NCBI GenBank assembly: GCA_951213105.1
Contig: OX578146.1
Location: 51,788,775 to 51,852,774 of the forward strand
Direction of reading: 5' to 3'
DNA length: 64,000 nt
Origin: Amaurobius ferox
Lineage: Eukaryota > Arthropoda > Arachnida > Araneae > Amaurobiidae
Below are positions 56,064-64,000 of the stretch, in pieces; the stretch's first letter is position 1; each line of letters begins with the position of its first letter. The translations under genes and the position numbers were made by a program. The notes beneath the pieces are model-generated. The model worked only from the letters and a program-made list of their open reading frames with translations. It did no database searches and was not told the DNA's origin.

Positions 56064-56950
56064 TCTGATGTGGGCAACACGTAACTTTCCTTATATAATG
56101 CAATGAATTTACTACTTTTACAGTTAAAAAAAATGTTATTCTTATAGTAGATACTTATATTCCTTCCAAGATATTGAATTTTCTTCAATTAGTTGTCATT
56201 TTCATTGATTTAGCGTCATTTTTGTTAATTTGGCAACAATTAAAAATGTCGCCAAGTTGGCGTCATTCCGCCAAATTCGTCACCTAAATATCGCCAAGAG
56301 TTATGAACGGAGAAATAAGTTATTCTTATAGACGATAAATGACCATTGGCGTTCAAATGCAAAAGTATTACTAAAAGTATCTTTTTCCATGAATGGAACG
56401 AGCTGGTTCGACGAGAATGATGTCACCAAATTTATCGCATGGTATTACATATGAAAAGTGAACATGTTTCTCAATAGGAAATATATTTTTTTTATTTCAT
56501 ATCACTTTTTGATCATTTTTTTGAAAAATGTGCAATATCTCAAGAACGGTTCATGTTAGCGTTTTAAAATGTATGTCAATCGTTTTCTAATGAAGAATTA
56601 CATAAGAAATGTCTATTTGCGTAACTTTATTAGTGGTTTTGATTTTTTGACGATTTTTTTAAAATTTCACTCGAAAATTTATGGGGGTTCTGAACATTCG
56701 ATTGCGTATAAAAACAATAGGCTTCCAGTATTTACGGATTGTGATTTTTGTACCAAATTTCGTTCGAATCGGTCCATTCGTTCGTCAGTTATCGTCTCCA
56801 CAGACTCACTGACACACACACATCATTTCAAAAATGTTTGATTCGTGATCAGAGATGCTTGAAACGTGGTCTCTCGTCGAAAACTCGAATTCGAATTTTC
56901 GACCCCGTCACAATACTTTCCTTATACATTATGTATATAAGGAAAATAAT
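56064..56950 (+). mobile_element. Family A element, short form, copy A10
   Basis: TCTGATGTGGGCAACACGTA start, subterminal actttccttatataatg, one aagttggcgtcattccg module, core ATCTCAAGAACGGTTCATG, ATTTCGTTCGAATCGGTCC, a CA run, the 28-nt palindrome at 56876-56903, and hairpin tactttccttatacattatg / tatataaggaaaata. Very similar to A2, so probably recent. Confidence 0.88.
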
Positions 56951-57587
56951 AAATAAATAAAACATTTCAAAATACTAAAAAATATACAAACTTTCTCTTG
57001 CTACTTTGTACCATCATCACACACAACACACATCAACTGTTTCCCATTCGAAACAGGATTCGAAGGAGTAATATTTCATATCAATTTATAATAAGCAACA
57101 AAGTTATTTACTATTTTTTATTTGTAATTGAGTGTGAGGTCTTCGGTACCATAGTCTCAACTGACTTATCCTGTGGGGGATCCAGTGGTGGATTAAAAGT
57201 TTGGGGGTCTTACCTTAAACCTGATTCAGATTTTACTATGTCATGTTTTCAGACATCATAAATTGTATTCAATTTTAATGTCATGTAGTGATGCCATTAA
57301 AATGTTATCTTTATGGAGATATATATTTTAAGCACAATGGTCTAGTATGTCGTTGCAATGATACTGCTCTTATCAGAAATATATTATAGAATTTGGTTAA
57401 TTCAAAGTCAAGTAGCAGGGCCAGCAAGTTTGTAATTGGCACACTCCCCATCAAAACATAAGTAAAATAAAAAAATGTTGTTTTTTAAAGTATATCATTT
57501 TATTATTTGTATGTAATTTAACTGTCTGAAAAAGAAGTCCAATATTAAGCTTTTATTATTATGTTAAAATTTGCTCTTTTATATATA
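56951..57587. other. Unassigned DNA
   Basis: No gene recognised. A short hAT-end-like string (cagtggtggattaaaagttt, at about 57184) occurs, but no partner end or target duplication was found. Confidence 0.3.
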
Positions 57588-58490
57588 CAGTGTAATCTTG
57601 ATAAGTCGACATGTCATGGGGTAAGATATTTATGTGAAATTATGCGGGTATCAAGTTATTGAGGTAGTGGAAAATTAAAAAAAAAAAGAACTTCTAATGT
57701 TAATTAAATTATAATTTGCTAAATATTTTTAAAGATTTTTTTTTGTTGTTTACTAAATTACATAGTGAATCAGTACTTACTGTGATGCTGTACATTTGAA
57801 CTTGTTTACAGTAAAAACTGGCTTTAAATATGTTTAAAAAAGTCCTGAATCATAGTTTGTTTTTGTTTTATCATTGAATATAAACTATCTTCAACACTGA
57901 GCAATTGTCTCAAAGCTGCTTCTGTACCATCTTGAACATGGAGAAATTGACAAATTTATCAAATTGTACTCGAATTGTATCAGTAGTATCAATTTGCACA
58001 AATTTAGTGACAGTCAAACAAGGATTGCCATGTCCCTATGCAACACTAGATTGCATTTGACCATTTAGAAGTTTTCTTAAAATTTCAACTTTAGTTTTCA
58101 TTGGAAAAGACTGAAGTTTACGAAGTGCAAAATTCACACCAAAGAGACAAAGTCACCAAGTCGTTTGCTGCCTCATGTATGAAGGAAAAAATTTATCCAC
58201 ACAAGGCTGCACCCTGAACCTGTGAACTGAAAGCCATCTGCTGCAAAAATACCATAAAATGATTCGTTAACTCTCATAGCATGGGATGAGACCTGAGATG
58301 TACCATTTGAGCAAAAATTTCTTTGTTTTGATATTGCGCCAAATGGAAATAAATTTATGTTGACTGAAGCGGGTGTTCATTTTACGATGCTGAGCTAGCA
58401 ATGTTTTTCTCCATAGCACAATACATTAAACCAAACAAAATCTAAAGAAAAGTCGAGTTATTTGAGGGTTGAGATAGCAAGACTCTACTG
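57588..58490. mobile_element. Pogo/Tigger-like element, decayed, 903 bp
   Basis: TA-flanked imperfect inverted termini: CAGTGTAATCTTGATAAGTC at the left, and reversed CAGTAGAGTCTTGCTATCTC at the right, a pattern typical of Tigger-type mariner relatives. The minus strand between about 57890 and 58160 contains frame pieces (LRKLQSFPMKTKVEILRKLL) that may be transposase remains, with stops. Too short to be autonomous. Confidence 0.6.
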
Positions 58491-59937
58491 TATATTAAAG
58501 TGAAGCTAAATATTGGACTCCTTTCTTATTATCTTACAACAATGGTTATTCATATCACCATTGTTGTAAACAAACTGTCACTCAACTAAAAGGGCTTGCA
58601 GAGTCTACAAAAAGGTTAAAATTCTATGATGGGCTGACCCAATAAGGTTGAAAATCTAAAGAATTAAAATGCAACACAAAAAATGGTATGCCAAACTTTG
58701 TCACTACAATTAACGGAGCCTTGTTAATTAGGGCCTTAAAGGTTTTATATGTGATAAATATAAATCTATATATAAACACCAAAGCATTCATTCTAAAATC
58801 TTCCAAACTGCAAGTCACAGTTCAAATTCGAGCACATCCCCATGAACAAAATCAGAAAGTGCACTACACCAGTGAATAACACCAGATTCCAAAAAAATTG
58901 ATTAAGGTCATTTTAAGACCTCTTTAATAAATTTTGTCTTGTTGATGCTAATGAAAAATTATTTTTAGACACCTTATAACTCTCGTAAAAAATCCAACAA
59001 ACCGTTTGAACATTTGATTGAAGATCCTTAATGGATTTTGAACTAAAAATAGAGAGAAATACATTTGTGAAACTGCTTCCACCAGACAGCATTCACTCGC
59101 ATGTGATGTCAATAAACAAGTAGTGAAGTGCAAAGTATATAATGGTGTGGATGCCAAACAGTATCTCACTATAAAATACATTGTCACAGATTCTGACATT
59201 AATTCATTTTTTTTTTACTTTTCATAAACAAAAGTTAGCACATCAATGTAAAATCAATTGATGTCTTATGTAACATATTTATTGCACAATTAAAGATGTA
59301 ATTCTTTAAATTTATTATTAAAAACCGTTGTTACGGATTCTAATTTTATTTTATTTATTTTTAATTTTTATAAACAAAATCACAATGACATTTTGTTACT
59401 ACCTGAACAATCAGATCAAAAGGGAGCAATCACCAGTTTGCCCCTTCCTGAAAACAAAACTCTGATTCCATTTCAATGACTATATGGGCCATATCCCATG
59501 AATAAGATAATTTTTAAAATTATTTTTTGGGCAGAATGCCCATGGCTTTCATTAGTATATATACACTCCATTTGAAGTTAAATAAAATGGGGGGGGGGGG
59601 GGGGGGCACTGGTAAAAGAATCTTTAAAAACAGTTGAATTTTTTAAGTAACAAAACAAAATCTTTTTCTGTTTTTGATGAACAAATACAATTTTCCCACG
59701 AGTTTTTCCTTGATATTTTGGGTAACATTTAAATTCCTGATGAATTCCAAGACTTTTATTTGTTCTCTTTCAGCCATATAAATCCCTCAACAGAAGTTAA
59801 CAATAAAGAAGTGCAGAGAACAGAAGTAACAATAAAGAAGTGCAGATTCATATCCATGTTTAATATAACACATGATCACAACATACTCTTTAGACAAAAC
59901 AATGAACAATGAGATTGATTTTACAAGATAAAATGGC
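58491..59937. other. AT-rich DNA, no gene recognised
   Basis: Contains poly-G at 59589-59606 and a local duplication with aacaataaagaagtgcag twice at about 59801-59845. Short frames at 58624-59199 overlap on both strands and show no domain. Confidence 0.3.
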
Positions 59938-60033
59938 TTAAATACGAGACAGCTGGTGTAAAAGACTTGATGGCAACATTGCTTCCACTTTTTCCAACAG
60001 ATATCCTAACGGCAAGGATAGCCAACTGATAGC
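59938..60033 (-). CDS. Possible terminal exon of an unidentified gene
   Basis: A good minus-strand acceptor (aattttttt...aatttcag, AG at 60035-60034) leads into a 32-codon frame ending in TAA at 59940-59938, including ISWLSLPLGYLLEKV. Another frame through the same exon, shifted by two bases, stays open slightly longer and includes QLAILAVRISVGKSG, so the phase is uncertain. No upstream exon is identified. It may be chance. Confidence 0.25.
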   Translation of the reverse strand, partial: AISWLSLPLGYLLEKVEAMLPSSLLHQLSRI

Positions 60034-61276
60034 CTGAAATTAAAAAAATTATTATAATTATATTTTTTTGGATACAGTTCAAAAGAAATTAAGGTACCAC
60101 ATTTTAAAATTACAATAAAATCTGACTTTCTACATTAAAAACTTTTGGACTTCTTTTGATATAACATATCAATACAGAGTATATATCAAGTGCCATGAAA
60201 CAATATTAGCTTACAACCTATGGTGACCATTTAGCCAAAACTTCAGTTCCAGAATCTTTCTACCTTTCCTTTCATTATGTTTTTTTATTATTATTTGAGT
60301 CTTAGTATATTCTATACTTCAACTTTCCTTATGGTAATATTTTCATAGATTCCAAAATGAAAAAGCATTAACAGTTGGTAAACTGAATGTATAATATAAT
60401 CAAACACGTTGGTCAAACTAAAGAACTATGTGAAAATTGAATTCTGAAATATTCTCATTGGTAAATAAAAAGTGAAATCATTGAAAATTTGTGATGTAAC
60501 TCATTTTTAAAATTTTGCACATGATATAATGTCATGTCTACACCCATAGATAACAAAATAGGTACAGAGCTACACCAAGGTTTGGAAAATTTAAATGAAA
60601 ATAAATGCATATTTTAAATATAACTGTCAGAATATTTTAATTTACTCAAAAAGGCTCTCAATTATTTATAAATTATAAAATATTCATTCAACTCACAAGG
60701 AAGCAAATATATTTAAAAATTATAACTATTTTAAAGCAAATAAAAATATATTAATATTTAAAAATAAATAAAACATTTTTAATATTTAAATAATTACATG
60801 CAAACAAAACACTGTAAAGAAAAACTAATGAAATGTAAAGTATTATGAAATGTAAATAATTAAATATACAAACTGCAAATTATGATATTAACCTTTTTGC
60901 TTACGGTGGGACAGAGTCAATTCAAAGCGAAGAACCTCTCAAAAAGACAGGTATTTGGCATACCTTATCCCAAACAGTTCGATCCCCCTTTGCAGACATT
61001 GGCGTCCAGATGCCAATCTGCAAAGGGGGATTTGTTTGTTAAAATTGCTGTAGAACTTTAATTTGAAATCAGAATTGCAACATTTCAATCCAATTTAGTT
61101 ACTTATCTGAATAATTAAATTTTAATCAGTTACTTTTTATGTACTATAACTTTTAACTTAATTAGCTACTTTTCTATGGAGTAACATTTAATTTATGTAA
61201 CATTAGTAACTTTCTCAAGTCTGACAGTTTCACTGGCTTTCTGACAAAATTTTATATTGGATCTGTTTCTTGCGTG
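60034..61276. other. AT-rich DNA with a strong short hairpin
   Basis: Mostly AT-rich and unassigned. At 60982-61031 a near-perfect inverted repeat stands out: 15-nt arms atccccctttgcaga and its exact complement at 61017-61031, extended by ttggc/gccaa inside. It lies in a local GC-rich spot. Confidence 0.5.
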
Positions 61277-61886
61277 ACAGTAATGTGTATATTTTACACT
61301 AATGTGTATATTTTACAGTAATGCGTATATTTTACAGTAATGCGTATATTTTACATTAATGTGTATATTTGACAGTAATGCGTATATTTTACAGTAATGC
61401 GTATATTTTACACTAATGTGTATATTTTACAGTAATGCATATATTTTACACTAATGCGTATATTTTACAGTAATGCGTATATTTTACACTAATGTGTATA
61501 TTTTACAGTAATGCGTATATTTTACAGTAATGCGCATATTTTACACTAATGTGTATATTTTACAGTAATGCGTATATTTTACAGTAATGCGTATATTTTA
61601 CACTAATGTGTATATTTTACAGTAATGCGTATATTTTACAGTAATGCATATATTTTACAGTAATGCGTATATTTTACACTATGTGTATATTTTACAGTAA
61701 TGAGTATATTTTACAGTAATGCGTATATTTTACACTAATGTGTATATTTTACAGTAATGCGTATATTTTATACTAATGTGTATATTTTACAGTAATGCAT
61801 ATATTTTACACTAATGTGTATATTTTACAGTAATGCGTATATTTTACACTAATGTGTATATTTTACAGTAATGTGTATATTACAAT
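61277..61886 (+). repeat. 19-bp minisatellite, about 32 units, with higher-order pattern
   Basis: Unit taatgcgtatattttacag. Two linked variants exist: cagtaatgcg and cactaatgtg. In the middle they follow a G-G-C order several times, making a 57-bp higher-order unit; toward the right end they alternate. Single-unit variants (cata, gaga, one-base deletion) are scattered. Confidence 0.95.
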
Positions 61887-64000
61887 AATATGAATATTAT
61901 TTTTTATGACACTGGATGGGTCAAGTCAGAAAATAATGCAAGTTGTAATATTTCTACAATGTATTTTTCTAATTTTTACATCTAAATTAAACATATTACA
62001 AAAACAATGAAGTGAAAATGTGTTTATTCAAGTTATTCTAAGTTGAGTCGAACACAGCTCCGTGTAGAGATATGCAAGTAAGCTATGTATGTAGTTTTTG
62101 GGAAGAATGTGTTTCATTTTCATTTTCTCCTAGCATTGTAGATTTTCTCCCTCAATACAAAAAACTGCATTTTAAAATGTTCTGATCGCATTTCATGCAC
62201 TTTTAGGAAGGTGCCAGTCAGTGTATATATATATCTGACATGTGGATGAAATTACTCCAGAACAAATGGAAATACTGTTATGAAATTTTATGCATAGATA
62301 CATTATGCAAAATTTAGAACACAATTTTTATGGTTGTTAGTACTTCTGGTTCTGTAGTCCATGTGATATAATGTGCAACAAACTTGATATTGAGACTTGA
62401 AATCTGATTCAAATTACCAGATTATTTGACAAACTTTCCATTGAAGTGAACAAGTCTGGGAACCCTCCACTCAGCCTGAGCATCCAATTCATTGATAAAA
62501 TTTCACCAGATCATGTCTTTTACCCATTATTTCACAAGCACTGCATTTCATTAGTCTTTGCATGTTTTTAACTCTTATACTCATGTAATATCACCAATAA
62601 CTATGAAGTAGCTACTTACATAAAATAACCTGGTGATCGTAACAATTTGGCCACTCAGTGGGTAATATTGAATGTAAGCCATTAGAATAACAAATAAATT
62701 TAATTTTAAAACAATTTAATCAAAATGAAAAATGGCACTTTTTGACACTGCTCTTGGTTAAATTAAAAAATAAGATTTAGCAGTCTATAGTTGGTTATTG
62801 TGACAATAAATATGTTTGATTCTGAATTGAGCATTTTGAATTTTATGATGCTTTAGAACAAACAGTTCATAGCAAAAAATTGGCAAGAAGCCAGAGATAC
62901 AAGCAATAAACTTTACAATGCGCTGAACAATGTACCCAGTCAGCCTGGTGGCAAGGAGATGTTAAAACTCAATTTATTTTTTTAGGACATAAGTCATAAG
63001 CCAGACTGAGAAAAATGTGGGATTTTGACGGTAAGAAAATCTTTTACAGAATATGTTAGAGTATTTGTTTTCATAACAGCAATGTACGTGATCACGATTA
63101 TTAAACATTCACTTCCAACCAAAGGCTTTGTTATTAAAGTGCCAGAGCCAGATATTTAAAATTAATAATGACAATAAATTTCATCACATGTTAGTAATTA
63201 TTATAGTCGACAAATAATTTCACTTTTTTTTTTAATTGTACTAAATTTTTAAGGTATCACCAATTTTTTGAAGTCATCATTTTTCAAATTCTTGACAGGA
63301 GAAAATAAGAACCTTTTAGGGACCTTTGAGAAAAACAAGTATTATGGACTTTATAAGAAATAATTTTTAGAACCAATTAAAATGAAAAATAGATTTTTTA
63401 AAGGCTATGAAGAACCTAGAGTTGTCTAATTTTACATAGTGGATGGCTTTATGGGCAGTCATTATTTTAACTTAAAGTTGGTGTTTATTGAAAATGGTTA
63501 TTTTAAATTGAGTATTCAAAGTTTTCACCTGTATTTAACATTGTTAATTAAAAGTATTTGTTTGCACGGGGCTGTTTTCATATCAAATATGTTTCTGAAT
63601 AAAAGGACTATTTTAAGGGTGAGCGTCAGTAAATCTTCTGCCCTATCCATGTTTTGTTAACTTTTGCAGAACACATTTTCCCCCAAAATTCTGTTCAAAT
63701 AGTTGCGAAATATTTTCTGAAAAATAAAATGCAATGCTTATAGATTATAAAACTAAATTTCATACTGAATAAAATGTAGAATATATTTTTTATTTTAATC
63801 CAAAATATTTTTGGCATTGCCATCTGTTGTAATTTAATTTATACTGACTATTTTTATTTTTTAATGAACATTTTTAAATGTCTATTCCTTTCAATACAGT
63901 ATTATATACAACAACAGATTATATATAATAATGCCACAATCACAGAAAATTAATTTATCATTCTATAAATTTGATAAGGGGATTGGAATGTACATCACTG
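61887..64000. other. AT-rich DNA, nothing recognised
   Basis: No coding sequence, RNA or known repeat family recognised in the last 2.1 kb. The short plus-strand frame at 63439-63660 is hydrophobic and AT-driven and has no supporting feature. Confidence 0.3.

Noticed and set aside
57180..57460. Another hAT element starting cagtggtggattaaa
   Set aside because: No inverted partner end or 8-bp duplication could be found.

Overview
The window reads as AT-rich nuclear DNA of an arthropod, most likely a chelicerate and plausibly a spider. The evidence is one intact arthropod-type gustatory receptor gene, long introns with GT-AG junctions, and dense repeats: tRNA-derived SINEs, Tc1/mariner, hAT, pogo/Tigger-like and Helitron elements, and LTR and non-LTR retroelement fragments. 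The species is inferred, not shown. No rRNA gene, functional tRNA gene, CRISPR array or prokaryotic-style gene cluster is visible.

Host genes are few. Positions 1153-21379 (minus strand) look like the 5' part of a secreted or membrane immunoglobulin-superfamily gene. A signal-peptide exon at 21310-21379 would splice, phase 1 to phase 1, across about 19.9 kb to a symmetric Ig-domain exon at 1153-1452. The intron is packed with transposons. A 419-codon single-exon gustatory receptor lies at 37527-38786 (minus), beside a 157-bp tandem array. A decayed 93-codon reading frame of unknown origin is at 21551-21829, and a possible last exon at 59938-60033.

The main theme is a set of related non-autonomous repeat families, here called A, B and C, which fill much of 2.3-36 kb, 41-43.3 kb, 48-50 kb and 56-57 kb. 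A and B begin with TCTGATGTGGGCAGCACATG and end in a hairpin. The subterminal sequence at one end is the reverse complement of the hairpin arm at the other, and this match changes together between A and B. Next to the hairpin, A, B and C all carry a TG- or TGTC-rich microsatellite followed by a conserved block resembling gaccgattttcataaaattt. A canonical Helitron at 45865-46921 carries a similar block. I infer a common Helitron/Helentron-like replication system acting on several families.

Layout: 1-2.3 kb Ig exon and unassigned DNA; 2.3-12.2 kb B and A copies, with a 2.57-kb hAT inserted exactly in the hairpin of an A copy and a SINE inside that hAT; 12.3-19 kb a tandem segmental duplication plus head-to-tail B copies; 19.3-35.9 kb C, A and B copies and a Tc1 element nested in a non-LTR reverse-transcriptase fragment; 36.3-38.8 kb 157-bp array and receptor gene; 41-47.3 kb a nest of A copies, SINEs, a hAT MITE, Ty3/gypsy remains and Helitrons; 48-50 kb two C copies; 51.3-52.5 kb a second Tc1-like element; 53.7-54.4 kb a probable solo LTR; 56-58.5 kb an A copy and a Tigger-like element; 61.3-61.9 kb a 19-bp minisatellite with higher-order structure; the rest is AT-rich DNA in which I recognise nothing.
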